In this document: piece by piece, positions 35,898-48,767 of the stretch
Layout of the letters: the number at the start of each line of letters is the position of its first letter
Position numbering within the stretch: the first letter of the stretch is position 1
Origin: Ptychodera flava
Lineage: Eukaryota > Hemichordata > Enteropneusta > Ptychoderidae
Reading direction: 5' to 3'
NCBI RefSeq assembly: GCF_041260155.1
Contig: NC_091945.1
Coordinates: forward strand, 29,056,796 to 29,120,795
DNA length: 64,000 nt
Notes under the pieces: generated by a model
Told to the model about the DNA's origin: nothing
Databases searched by the model: none
Seen by the model: the letters and a program-made list of their open reading frames with translations, nothing else
Program-made: the position numbers and the translations under genes

Positions 35898-36268
35898 GTA
35901 CACTTAAGATAGAATGCACCTCGGGGACAAATATTTGGACGCTCAAACTTTCACAATTCTTTTTTGATCTACAACTTGTGGAGGTTCATTTTACATCTCT
36001 TGACATAATAATTTTTTTTAACCGTCTTACTTTTTTTGAAAATCGAAAATGTTATTTTTCTCCGTAGAGTTAACACGGGATGGCGGCCATTTTGAATTTC
36101 AAATATCGGTAAATCTTGGGTAATTTGTGTCCCTAGTGCTAAAATTTGCACGGTGACCCCCGATTTTTATTCTTTATTTTGATTTTGAAAGGGAATGATT
36201 GGAATTTTCCTTGAGGAAAGTTTGAGCAAAAGTTTAAGTGGTACAGTTTCGAGGCGCATACTACCTTA
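35898..36268 (+). mobile_element. Dispersed MITE-like repeat inside the GT B intron
   Basis: About 370 bp, related in inverted orientation to 18201-18540 and by its right end to 32870-33030. It lies in the intron between the two coding exons of gene B. It has no coding capacity. Three copies near the two glycosyltransferase genes may simply reflect abundance in the genome. Confidence 0.65.
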
Positions 36269-36316
36269 AAACAAACAAACAAACAAACAGACGAACAAAA
36301 ATCTAAGCTATTTTAC

Positions 36317-36375
36317 CTTGAAACAGCACGAGATATTCGGTGTGGGATATTTAGTATTCCACTTATATCAGCCAT
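36317..36375 (-). CDS. First coding exon of glycosyltransferase B
   Basis: On the - strand, ATG at 36375-36373 opens MADISGILNIPHRISRAVS and ends TCAAG|GTAAAA. It contributes AG to an arginine codon completed by the G at 35265. Phase and reading frame join directly to KVLIINDEWG across a 1.05-kb intron. The N-terminal segment is a short basic, amphipathic lead-in of 20 residues, not a signal peptide. Confidence 0.7.
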
Positions 36376-36399
36376 GATGTACAGTCCTCAGCCTGCAAT

Positions 36400-37400
36400 T
36401 TATAACAAACGATCGAGGCATCCTTAATTACATGTCATTAATAAAAGTGACATTTGTCTAACAGACCTAATATACAGATCAGGAAATTTAATTATGGGCA
36501 AATGAAAAGAAAGTGAAATTTGATTACGCAGCATTAGTCAAACTTCCGACTCTCTTTAAATGACTGTACCTAAATTTCTTTCTGCAGCACTCTGTCTTTC
36601 CGACCGTGTGTTATTTTTCGCCTAATTTTCAAGCGAGGGATATCATTTAATAAGAAGGTTAAATTTTAAAGTTTATACAAATCGAATTGAAACCGATAAA
36701 ATATCAGATGATGAGTTCCTATATTAAAAATGCGTGTCAACCCAATTTAGTCAAACGAAGTTTTTTGAAGCATAAAATACAGGTACTCGTGCCTGCGCAG
36801 TCAGCTGTGGATACAATGGTGTGATAAAAGTGTGTGTTTGTGACCTGAGAATTCATTCAGATGTAAATGCTCTCGTGCCCATAGTCAGTCTTCCAACAAC
36901 CTTGTGTCATCTTTGTGTTATACGTTGAAAGAATAGTTCACCACATTTTGGTATATCAGGGAAATATTGTACCGTGGCACTATACATGCTTCAAGATCTA
37001 TCTGTACCATGTCACTTTTACATGCTTGTAGATCTATCTTTTTCTGAAAAGATGTAAATTGTAGGTTGTGTACATCCTAAACGTGATCACAGTACATAGA
37101 CCGTAGTGTAGCAGCGTTAATAAAGAGACGGATAAACGCCATGAAATCGCTCGATTAACCTTGCCTTCGCAGCGATCGTAGGGAAAAAGCTGAAAATAGA
37201 GGTGTGTAGGTGCAAAGCTAAACTGTTACTCACCGACGGCGCTCATTAAAAACCACGGTATATTGTACTCTCCTTGAGTGTCACTCTTTATACCTCTTCA
37301 CGGACGTATGCGCTTGCGCAATTCGTATTCAACCCTCGCCCTACTGCTTGACCTCAGTGTCGTCTGACCTAGATAAAGGTAGACCAATAGCGAACTCACA
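36400..37400. other. Upstream region of glycosyltransferase B
   Basis: Expected promoter region of gene B. An ATG followed by a GGTGAGTAA donor on the - strand near 37232-37250 has a phase that does not fit gene B. I see nothing else that I can support. Confidence 0.3.
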
Positions 37401-37402
37401 GA

Positions 37403-37645
37403 CTATTCACGCCCTTGTAATTTCTGTGTAATTGCTGCCCACGCCTCGGCATTTGCTTTATGTACATTCGCTGGGTAGCTTTCTATGATTGACAACAATT
37501 TTACTGTGTTAGGAGCCACCAGACAGTAGGATACTATGAATTCCGGATGTTGGGTTTTTACCACTCCGAGTACATGGAATCCAGTTTCCGGATAATGCCA
37601 TGACTCATGTGCTTCGAAAGTGAAAATCAAACGGAACCGTCTTTG
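37403..37645 (-). CDS. Hypothetical short coding frame or last exon
   Basis: An open frame of about 80 codons on the - strand, starting after a stop at 37646 and ending with TAG. Its composition looks protein-like, with amphipathic and strand-like segments (SWHYPETGFHVLGVV, FIVSYCLVAPNTVKLLSI, AEAWAAITQKLQ). It has no ATG near its start. If real, it would be a terminal exon spliced to DNA further right. No family recognised; a chance open frame remains possible. Confidence 0.3.
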   Translation of the reverse strand, partial: QRRFRLIFTFEAHESWHYPETGFHVLGVVKTQHPEFIVSYCLVAPNTVKLLSIIESYPANVHKANAEAWAAITQKLQGRE

Positions 37646-38559
37646 TTATCATACATTTTATCGTCAGTCAGTAAGATCGCAGTAAATTTAAAGCTACATA
37701 CAGTGCATTATGGATGCATACATAGCGTAGTTTAGTCATGTTTTTTGACTGGCCTTGAAAAACACTTAAACGCATGTACGTCTCCCCATGAAGATTGGTA
37801 ATAATTGAGCTTGCTGGATACTTTCTGTCGTACGATCGCAAGTCTCTCAATGATTTTAATTTTAATGTTACTCTCACTGCACCCTTTAAAATTGAATAGA
37901 ATGACAGCTGATTTTCAACCCATTGAACTAAATCACAGCACTTGATTTATTGATAACAGCCTTTAAACCAACAGGTGCCACATACAAGAGATTTATTTGT
38001 CTTTTGACTAGTCATGTGATGCTGGTGGAAAGAAAAGTTTTTTCCAAAAATGTCAGCCTTGACAATGCAATGTATCATCAACTTTAGTACAACAACTTTA
38101 GTACAACTAGTGATGTTCTTAGGCTCACATAAATTAACAGCGTCACAAGATGTGACAGGGGTTAAAGGTTATAATTAATTGAAAAGGTGTTCGGGCGTTG
38201 ACATCGTCGTGAACGTGATCGTTTCATTTCAGAATAACACCAAATCATAACAGGCTGGAGTGTTTATGCAGATAAAGACTACTGTGACAAACAAACCAAA
38301 CGAAATAAACCTAACGAAACTGTCTCCTGGGTGATTTTATACGAAAGATCTCTCAGTTTATTTTGAAGTCATTTTCAACTTGTCGTGTAGATCTTTTCGG
38401 AGAATCTGACTCTCCTATCCCTGATATTGCCCCTGTTTCCCCAACCTGCTTCTTTTTCTAACGGAGGGATGGGGCTAGGGGTTGAATGGAACATTTTATC
38501 TTCTGTCCGTTTGAACAACATGGCAAGGATAAAATATGCAACGCTACATATCAGTCTCT

Positions 38560-40450
38560 GAAACCGTGACTTCACTAATTTGAACAAACTTAAACAACTA
38601 AATGCAATTTGAATATATTGTTCAATCTTATATCCATCTACGTATTCTGTGAGTATCATACTGACAAAACAAACACGTACGTAATCAATAATGAGCAAAA
38701 AGTAATTACATACATGACTTTAACAGATTACAAAAATAATTGAAAGTGATAAGAGCTAATAATAATATGACAATGCAATATATTTGAGACAAATATAAAA
38801 CGACTGAATATGTTCAATATACGTGTTACGTCACACCCTTAAACTGTAAAAGGATAATTAAGGAATTTTTTCCTAAAAAGTCGTTGCTACGCTAATCAAT
38901 ACCGTCATTTGGTCCTTAAGGTTATTTTTGACAAAATTCTCCCAAATCTAAATTATAAGTTGAAATTTACACTCTAATGATAATGTCTTAGAAACATGGT
39001 AAAAATTAAAACTAGTGAGTAACCAATCTCATAAAGACAAAATGATAATCACTGAATATATTCAATATACGCGTTACTTCACCTCTTGGCAACGAAAAGG
39101 ATAATTGAGATTTTTCCTCAAAAGTATTGGTTCATTAAATGATACTGCCATTTGATTCTTAAGGTTATCACCCTAACTTGCACAACTTTACCAGAAAACA
39201 GTGTAAAATGGAAATGTATACTAGAAAGGTAATATCTAAGAAACATGGTAAAAAATAAAACTACGACTTAACATCAATACGTGTCGCTACACTTTTTTGG
39301 AACGGAAGCAGAGTATCGCAAAAATGTCAGCTAAGAAGTTGATATAAGATTTTACAATGGTGTCATCTGTCCTACAATCAATTAGAATTTCATCCCGATT
39401 TGTGTGCGAGTCTAGATCTACTAAAGTCAAAATCAAATGTTTACATAACATGTATATAGAAATGATAAAGTACAAAAAATACACGCAATAAGCATTTATA
39501 AGAGTTTCGGATCCCAAAATGCAATGGATATGGATAAAAACACCAAACAATTGAAAGATAAAATGTTTAGGAAACGTAGTTAAAATTACAAATTCTAAAT
39601 GACTTCAATTCAACACGTGACTACAGTAATTGGAACAAAAAAAATAACTAAATGCATTTTGGACCTATTGTTCAGTCTAATTTTCATTTACATGTCTATG
39701 AGTATTATACTGACAAACCAATAAACACGTACATAGACAATAATGAGCAAGGAGCTGTAACAAACATTATCATGACAGTCTGAAATCACAAACAGAAATG
39801 AAAGAAATGAGCTGCAAATAATGCAATACCTTAAAAAGAAAGTTAAAACGACTGAATATGGTCAATATACGCATGACGTCACTGCCTGAAACTGATAAAG
39901 ATACTATGATTATTATTATTATTATTAAACTTTATTTCAGACAGGTACAAGGACCGTCCATAGAACCAAAAAAGCTACACAGTACAACAAAAAAGTACAA
40001 CACCAAACTACAAGAATTACTACTACTACCTCAAAAATCGCCATACTCTAATCAATACTGTCATTTGACCCTTTCGGTTATTACTTACAAAAATATTCAA
40101 GATCGCGGAGTAAATTGTAAATTTATACTGCGACGATAATGTCTTCGAAACGTTGATAAAAAATTAAAACTACCAACTAAGTAACCTCAATACATCGCGT
40201 TACTACACTTCTTGAAACGAAAAAAGAGTACTGCGAAAATATCGTGAAGTCGATATTAGGTTTGACAATAGGTTATCTGATTAAACGCTTAATTTAATTT
40301 AGCCAGATTATATTTGCATGTGAGTCTATATCTACTGAAGACAGACCAATAATGTGTAAAGTAACAAATATTTATAACTGTTCCCCATCCCAAAGTGCAA
40401 TGTATATGGATAAAAAAAGTATACACCAGAAAGATATAATAGTACAAAAA
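38560..40450. repeat. Tandem duplication of about 1.05 kb, AT-rich
   Basis: Copy 1 (about 38560-39600) and copy 2 (about 39610-40450) share blocks in the same order: AACTAAATGCA with TTGTTCA, AATAATGAGCAA, CGACTGAATATG-TCAATATACG, and a final CCCA-ATGCAAT-ATATGGATAAAAA. Within copy 1 a block of about 245 bp (ACTGAATAT-TTCAATATACG) is itself repeated at about 38810 and 39050. The copies are strongly diverged. No coding capacity is evident. Confidence 0.75.
39905..40025 (-). mobile_element. Possible 3' tail of a retroposon
   Basis: An ATT trinucleotide run (39907-39927) followed by AAACTTTATTTCAG and an A-rich segment interrupts the alignment of the tandem copies. An (AAT)n tail on the - strand is typical of the 3' end of several LINE and SINE families. 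Only about 120 bp; family not assigned. Confidence 0.3.
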
Positions 40451-40459
40451 ACTTCCTAA

Positions 40460-43240
40460 GATTTAGAACGGCGTTATGAAATTATTATACAATTGTAGTT
40501 TTGGAAGGCGTTACCATATATATAATCTTAATATGAGCTAAGCCTTCTGTTTAATAATTTTACTAGTTTTGAGATCAATTACGGAAAAGCAGGAGGAGAC
40601 GTGTCCGTATTTTTCATTCAAACTTAAATAAAATATTTGCCGAATATTATCTACTGTTTAACGATACAGATTCTCGATGGATATTTTTACGTTCCGCTTT
40701 CTTTTCACTTATCCTGTATTGTCCTGTTTATCCTTCCTTCATCAGACCATGTATCTTGCAGTTCTTACAACCATGAAACTTGTAGTACCGAACCTTGAGA
40801 ATTTTGATCAACTGGATGGAAGAACACACAATATTTAAACAAAATTATGCAAAGGATAACTGTAAGCAATCGCATCGCCAACTCGATACTTATAAAATAT
40901 ATATTGTATTATTATACTGTGTTAGTTTCGTCAATGCGTTTTCTGATAAAGACTAAATTAAAGCTCACACTGGCCGAACGGAAACTGTTTTACAATGCTC
41001 AAACTCACTCCTCAACTAGCGATGCAATTAAATGTCAATAAGACACAGAGTTCTGAAACAGCAGGAAAATGTATAGTCAGAACTAGTTCAGAGATAGATG
41101 CATTAGTAGCCTAAGTATAATTGTGTTCCAAAGAGATTACGCACAACTTCTTCCCGCCACCCCATTCATCGATAAACATGTCTTATGATTCAGATAGTTT
41201 TTATTGTTCCGTAAGGTCCGTTCTTTTACAATGGCTGGTTACAGTCTCTAAATCTTTGACTGCGCAATTTGGCCGTGGTACTGTATGAATTACTGGAGAT
41301 ACACTGATCATTCATAAATAGTGAAATATTATTTTTCACCTGTTCGTACGATGGTTTGAAAACGTTTGGACTGGCCTTCTTCTGCTGTGAGAGAAAAGAA
41401 GTATTTGCTATGAGTTAAATACAACTGCCGCCTTGAGTGCCAACTTGCTCTGGAAGTAGACTCGATATTGACAAATTTTCAGATATATACCAATAATAAA
41501 TGATAAGTGACAACTATACTGTTAGGTCATTCTCACAAATACTCTAACCCTCAATAAACCATTTGAATACTATAGAAAGGAAAAACATAACGGTACATCA
41601 CTCTTAATCGTTATACCATCGAAAAGAAAAACGAGTAGCAAAATAGCGCCTACGCAAATTGCTTGATTTAATAAACCACTACACAGAAACCACGTTTCTA
41701 CTTATGCATAATGCTAGTTTGTTATTTGTCAGTGACATTTACTTCATGGTTTCACCTATTTTGGTCGTTTTTTTATGAAACAAAGTCCTTACCAGCCTAT
41801 AGCCGCCTTTGAATAACGACTTTGAAAAGTTGAAGAAAATATATACAAGGCTAATCTGAATTTCAAAGCAACTGTAACATATAAAACGACTTACAATGCA
41901 CGCACAGCACATCAGTTTGGAGTTATTGCAAACAATATCTAGGCATTCCTATATGAATAAGATAATACTTGCATAGTTCATCGTCGGGTATTGTGTCCTG
42001 CTTTTATTTCACATTAGCAAGCAAAAAAGCAAACTTCATGAAGAATTTGCATTGGATACAACAGCTCCTGAGATTATTGCACTAGCCGTTATGGCATGGA
42101 GTGTAAGGAAGTAACTAATGTTGATTGAATTTCAATTATTGGAACTATGGATAAAAATGTGCCAAAAGTGCCCCTTTTCCGCTACAATAAGATAGTTTAT
42201 TATTGCCGGAGATCTGTCCGACATAATGGCGCATTCAGTTCAAAAGCTGGAGTACTAAAATGAGCGAGCTTCCAAATGTTACATAGGCTTTCTTGTTTGG
42301 GGTATAAACCCCTGGCTCCAGCCAATATCAATGGCCAGATGCAAACTGAAATATTTTAATCTGTTTTCGCCTATTTTAGGGCGGCTAAAAATCGGAAAAA
42401 AACCTTTTACCGCCATAAACACAAATATTAATATAATGTAACATTATGGTACAATATATTCATATTGCACTCACCAAGTGGCTCGTGCCAATGTCGCACA
42501 TTGTACTAAAATCCATTGCATACGACAGGAATCATTCTCTAATCATATAGTCAAGATTATAGAATGATTTCATAGGTTTAATAGGTTTCATAGGTTGTTG
42601 TCGTTATGGTGGGGTCTAAAAGTTCATCTTAGCTTTACTTTGGATTGTACACAGGATAGGAGATATTTCTAGGTGTGCTTTGTTCTTTATTCATTTAATT
42701 AGCTTACTTTTGTTAATTAATATTAATTTGAGCGTCCGTGCAGTAAACTGACGCGAATATGACCGCAATCGAGCAACACCTCCTCTTTTGCCGATCAAGG
42801 TAGACACAAACATGGTTTTGACTTCAGTTAGCTTATGTTACTGTACATTATCTTAATTTCAGCTTTACATGTAACATAAATCCTGTTATCAGTAGGTCGT
42901 CTCAAAGAGAGGAAAATAGCAAAATCTGGAAAACGGTAAGCTTAAGGGTAAAATCTATCCTAAGTGAAAGCTTCACGTCCACCCTTGAGTTTTTCAGTGT
43001 AATAAAGTCGAATTTTTCGGCAGGTTGTCAATCTAGCTTTGCTCTGGTGTTCGTAAAAAGCCATCTGTTCCAGTAATTACCACAGGAAAACTAAGTTAGA
43101 TATCTCATGTTGTGATTTTTGTTGGTTTAAAACAAAGTGACAGATCACAACACGCTTGAGGTACCTTAAAAAAACCGTGTACATAAACTGCACGGCGGCT
43201 GTATGCAAATATTAGGTCTGCACTCTTGATGACATGTTGC
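40460..43240. other. AT-rich intergenic stretch, nothing recognised
   Basis: No exon with splice context, no TIR pair and no tandem array could be supported. Confidence 0.3.
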
Positions 43241-43249
43241 ATACAAATG

Positions 43250-43800
43250 AACCCTTGAAATCTGGTTGTTTATAGACATTTGGTAATTGATATAAATGCA
43301 CTTTCTAAGCATAGGGTAGCTACGAGAGCACATGTGTAAAAGAAAACTTGAATACTTTTTTTCTAATATCGAACTAGCAATATCTGTGCATTTATAGACA
43401 TTTGATAATTTTCATAAGTGTACTTGTTTTAGGAGAGGGTGTTTGAAAGTGCATATGTGTATAGAACTTTGATTTTGAAATGTCACCTAAAATGTTAATT
43501 CTGTATACACGAGAGTCTCTTAAAACTGTGAATATTTTTTACATACTAAACTGACTAAATTTGTGATTTAATAAGTGTTTGGCAAAATCAGGGTGTTTGG
43601 AAGTTATGATATGGACACCAAATTTGATAATATTGGAACTTCATCCAAAATTATTATTTCACTTCTCACCGTAGTTTCCGGGTAAACTAACGAATATTTT
43701 CCCTGAAAAAACAAGCTACTTATGTAATATGTAAGTATATATGTATATATGTAAGTGTTGTTAAATATTGACTTTTAGGCTATAATAAGTTTCTTGATAA
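43250..43800 (+). mobile_element. Internal fragment of the Harbinger-type family
   Basis: Carries the signature internal blocks of the elements at 1103-3170 and 5498-7269: TTTATAGACATTTGATAATT, AGGGT(A/G)GTTACAA-like, ATTTTG(A/G)AAT(T/G)TCACC and GAGTCT, spaced about 180 bp apart. It ends with the same TTGATAATATTGGAACTTCA block and a CCTGA-AAAACTTGCTA-type segment. Neither TIR is present, so it is a truncated or deleted copy. Confidence 0.65.
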
Positions 43801-46563
43801 ACATTAATAGTGCTCTTTGGCCAAACTGTAAATGAAGGTAAACATTACAGTCATTGTCCCTTTTACAGTCATATAAGATGGATGACTTCCCTCACCTGTC
43901 AGGAAAACTGGACACAATTAATATATTTTATAATAATCAGGTGAATCTTTTGGCCATTTTTTTCTGTGTATCGACTGTAGTTTCTTGTTCTACTCACTGC
44001 CCACAGCACGCTTATGACGAATGAATTCTATTCCCGACTTGAATTCACTTTTAAGCAATAAAAATGTTGACCGTTCACATTAGTCTTTGCTGGACTTTTC
44101 ATAACGCCTTAGGGAGTAGAATAAACAAAACCACCTACAAATTAGCCAAACGTTATAATTTGAAATTGAGAACGCAACTCATATTTCATATCAATCAGAG
44201 ACAGTTTTGTTTCGAGTCTCCCCTTTCAGACCCAAAATCCTTTCAAATGCATACCCTTGATATTTTCAAGTCTCCCTGTAACATCCCGACCCCAGAGGTG
44301 TGTGTTTATGAATGCAGCCTGAAAATGTATACCGATTGACCGTGTTATGATTTTGATATCACAGATTCATTTTTTTTGTAAGTGCATTTCTTTAAGGCCA
44401 AGTTGAGCTGTTTCCGGCCCTGTTACACGATTTGCTTCTTGACTTAGCTCAAACAATTCATTCAATTGATGTAATTGATGTTTGCCCCGCTCCCAATCAT
44501 ATAGGTTCATATTGGCCCAGTAAAGGAATCATTAGTCAATATAAACCTGGATCAGATTCCTAACACAGTGACCTCTTCCCTGTTGACTTTCAGATCAATC
44601 AATTATACTTTTTTGAGAATCATCTTCAGATATCGTTCAAAAATTGGTGATAACTGCTGATTTTAGTATATTCTTAACGTACTGAGGTGAGGACACTTTT
44701 TAAAGTATGACTATGCCATTTCTGCACCCGTATGCCATTTGTGAAAAATGTACTAGCAAATCGTGCAATAAAGAGTTGTTTTAAAAAGACATAAATTCTA
44801 CATCACCGAAATTCCCACAAATTCATCTTAAAATTATTTTTAAAGAAAGTTATAACTCTTTTATTGCATTTAGGTTACCTATACAATGAAATAACTTAGA
44901 TTTTGGACAAATTTCAGTGAACATTTTGGCCATCTGTCTCAAATTGCTGGGGAGGCCTATGATAGGGGTCGACATCGAGATAAAATCACCTTTTATGAGT
45001 TTTTGCACAATTAAAAATTTCGATAGAAGTACAAAGTTGTCTGAGCAGCTTTCTAGTGTCTGTAGTATAGAGAAATCAATGTAAATGTTTCAGAGCTTTG
45101 GTAACATAGAAATTGAAGAAAATACGCAAAACAGGACAAATTCAACGCTCTCGGATCAAATATTTGAAACTTTGACAACAATAACCCATGCCAATAATAA
45201 TGTGATCAAGTAACGTTCACTGACAAAGACAACAGATATATCACTGGCACAGTTTCGTTCACGTCTGATGTGTATATTTAACGGAGAAGCGACAAACTTT
45301 GTTGTTAAACTTTATTTTAGTTTAATTTTTGTACAATATTGGTCCAATATTATAGTCTGGTGCCGAAGCACAAAACCCAAAAATTTCGGCCCCACAATGG
45401 TTCTTGGTGGTTTCTGTATCTTCAAAGCCTACTGAATCAGGATCTGCATGATGCCACCCTGGCACCCTTGGGCATTTTAATATATTCAAGATGGCCGCCA
45501 AGATGGCCGCCAAAATATATAAATGGTAATATCTCAGCTCTATGAAATGTTATGAAAATGATTTTGGTGTCATTTGCCAGGTAAACAGGGCCGAGGTATT
45601 CATTTCTTTCATTTCCCAACATGTGCAACCCTTAATTTGCATACAAATACAAGATGGCTGCCAAAATGACCCCAAAAACATGTAAAATGCCATATCTCAG
45701 CTCCACGAAAAGCTGTTGGAGTCATTGTGGTCTCCTTTGCCAGGTAAATGGGGCTAAGGAACTCATATCTTTCATTGCCTGACATGTACTACCCTTAATT
45801 TGCATAAATATCCAAGATGGCTGCCAAAACGACCTCCAAAAACAGGTATAAGTATCATATCTCAGCTCAAAGAAAAGCTGTTGGAGTCATTTTGGTCTCC
45901 TTTGCCAGGTAAATATTAGGTCAAGCAATTCATATTTTTCATTGGCTGACACGTACAACCCTTAATTTGCATAAAAAATTTGCATAAAAATCAAAATACC
46001 TGTTTCAGTGTGTAAGGATCATATCTCAATACACTATGCCACTGATTTTGGTGTCTTTCAGCATGTTTTACGGGTCAAAATATTGGTATGTTTTGTTTAT
46101 TTGCTATAAAATCAAGCATGAAAATCTGAAATCGATACTTAACAATCCAAGATGGCTGCTAACCTGGTTTCCACAACATATATCAAGGTACATCATTTAA
46201 AGCCAAAATGACCACCCAATATCAACTATGGCCTCACAAATGGATGCCACAAAAACATTGAGTCGTATCTTAGCCAACCAAGCATTCTTGAGACCTATTT
46301 TGTTGTGTTTGGTCAGGTTTTATTGGTCACAGGGTTTTCATTGCTTGTTTCCTGAGCCGGAAAAGTTTTATTTCTAATGGAGGGATTTTTATCAACATTG
46401 CCGCTATAATGGTTTTCTAAAACATTACACCATATCTTAATTTATACAGCATCTTCGACACAAGGTTGTATGTGTTTTGGTCCGTTTGAGGGGTCATGGA
46501 ATTCACATTTCCACTCACATAAATTGTTAAACCATCTATTCACATGAATTATATTATTCTTTT

Positions 46564-46773
46564 TTAACAATAAAGATTCTTGTCTTTTGCTACTTTTGAT
46601 TCCATGCTATCCCCCTGAAGGTTTACCCTTAGCTTTGCAACCATCAATGCTGCTAACAATTTTACAGTTTCTGCGATACGGTCATCCGTAGGGGCATCAA
46701 GAATACCAATGTTTTTTCGCTTGATACTCATCCAAACCACTTTGAACAGTTTAATTGCAGTACAATTACCCAA
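46564..46773 (-). CDS. Hypothetical frame in the loop of the foldback element
   Basis: A 69-codon frame just inside the left arm. It opens MGNCTAIKLFKVVWMSIKRK and continues with a helix-rich segment (RIAETVKLLAALMVAKLR). It begins with ATG and has a protein-like composition but no recognised family. It may be a relic of a protein once encoded by the element. Confidence 0.25.
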   Translation of the reverse strand: MGNCTAIKLFKVVWMSIKRKNIGILDAPTDDRIAETVKLLAALMVAKLRVNLQGDSMESKVAKDKNLYC

Positions 46774-48404
46774 TATTTAATTAAAATTGTTGTTGTTTTT
46801 ATAATTAAACATATATACACCTTGCTCCTCCGAAAGCAATCTTCATCACTAGTTCAAATCAACTACCTGACATCAAAAGGTCTATACTGATGAGCATGTG
46901 CATTTTTCCTTGTCTCCGAATGAAACCAAAAGTACATAACAGTGTTGATGAGTTTCCTATAACATCACTTCTCCGATAGATGAAATGTAGACTAACGTGT
47001 ACTGTTTTGGTGACTTGTACAAGCTTTTATTGGACTTTGATAAGAAACATACCAACAACCAAAAATGTATGCAGACAAAGAGCCACAACTGCTAGGTGCC
47101 CATGCTGTGTCTTGTTATGGTGCAGTGGCCTACATGCTCGCTATTGGAGCCACAACACAGTAAAACTGCTCCTAAAAATAACGAGCATAACAACTTGCTC
47201 ACACATATATAACTTCGACAAGAAAAAAATGAAAAAAGTGAATTATTAATGAACATGTAATATCCGCATATATAGATTTACCCATATATATCTCTCTTTT
47301 AATACTCTTCTGTTGTTGATTTTGCAAAACCTTTATTTTAGTTTATGATCAAGATCCCAATTAGGATACGACTTCAATAAAGGCTTACTTTACTTCACTT
47401 AACTTTATATATATATAAATAAGGAACTATATTGTGAACAAAGATCCAAGGTCTCAAACGGATTTCTGTGAGTTTGGTTGGCTGAAAGATGAATCAGTTA
47501 AATCACTTTGCACTTTTAGTTTTAGTCAAGGCTGAGCAGCTCTTTCAGAAGTGCATAAATTCATTCCCAATGGCTGTACAGGTGACCCTCCATATTCCAC
47601 AGGAAGTTACAGGCAGTCTTTAACTCAACTGGCCGTGACATTTGTATTTTCTGCTAGTATAATATAACAAGCAACTACCAATATAAATGACCCTGCTAGT
47701 AACAAAAGCAATGAAGATGATGTTGTGCAAGAATCTGACCTAAACTTACAGTTCTGGTCGAAAACTTGTAAATGAGTATTTTTGGTACATTGTTACAGAT
47801 AAGTATTATAACACGCGTCACCAAATGTTAAATGGTACGTAAACAGTTCATGTAATGTGAAAAGTGTGTTCCTTGATACCTAAAATACGGCCAAAGATTG
47901 GAATCAATGTCAAAGATGATCATTTAAGGCTAAATGCCTTTTTTGCAACTCTTTTTTAGGGCATTGATGATGTTTTGACTTCACTTTTGATATATATGTT
48001 GATTGTACAGTTTATTTGCAATTGACCGTTCAAATGTATCCATAGACACAAATTTTGGTGTCGCAAGCTAATCTCTAAATAGAGACTTGATATAATATTT
48101 TTGACACCATTATTAGCATTATCAGATAAACTTCCTCTTTTTGTAATGTTCTTGAAAGTATTTTCAGGTCAGATCACAAGAGATTCCAATTCTGTAATTA
48201 AGAAAACATTACCATACTCATCAAAATAGCTCTTAAGAATGCCTTATTGGTAAAAATGCAACTCACACCTCACTAAATCTAACATTGGTGTGTGTAATGC
48301 AATTAAACTGCTCAAAGTGCTCTGAATTGTGCGAAACGCAAGAAGTTGGTATTCCTGCTGCCTATGAATGACACTATAGCAGAAACTAGAGACTTGTTTT
48401 TAGC

Positions 48405-48767
48405 ATGACGGCTGTAAAGCTTAAGATACAACGTCTGACGGATGACATGAAACCTTCTTGTCAAAAGTGGCAAGAGACAAGTATCTTCATTGCCAAATCA
48501 GAAAACCATGCCTGCAATGATAAAGGTATTCATAGAAGGCTTCTGCCTCACCCACTTGTGGTCATATATTTAAAGGGCAACAATATTAAAGATCCTCCTG
48601 AAAATGATCTGAGTGACTAAGTTGGTGCAAAGATAAACAAGACAGATGACTCAGGTTGGCTCAAAGATGACCAAACAAGTCACTTTTATGCAAGTGCAAA
48701 TGCATTCTCAGCAAATTTGCCTCGAATAACTGAAGGTCATTTATTGTGGTTGATTTATAGCAAATGA
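48405..48767 (+). pseudogene. Decayed coding frame in the loop of the foldback element
   Basis: A + strand frame runs from 48405 to a stop at 48618-48620. The same frame continues protein-like to 48767: GAKINKTDDSGWLKDDQTSH, then FYASANAFSANLPRITEG. A similar GWLKDE segment occurs near 47480-47500. The lone stop within otherwise coherent sequence suggests a dead gene carried by the element, adjacent to the right arm. I recognise no family. Confidence 0.35.
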
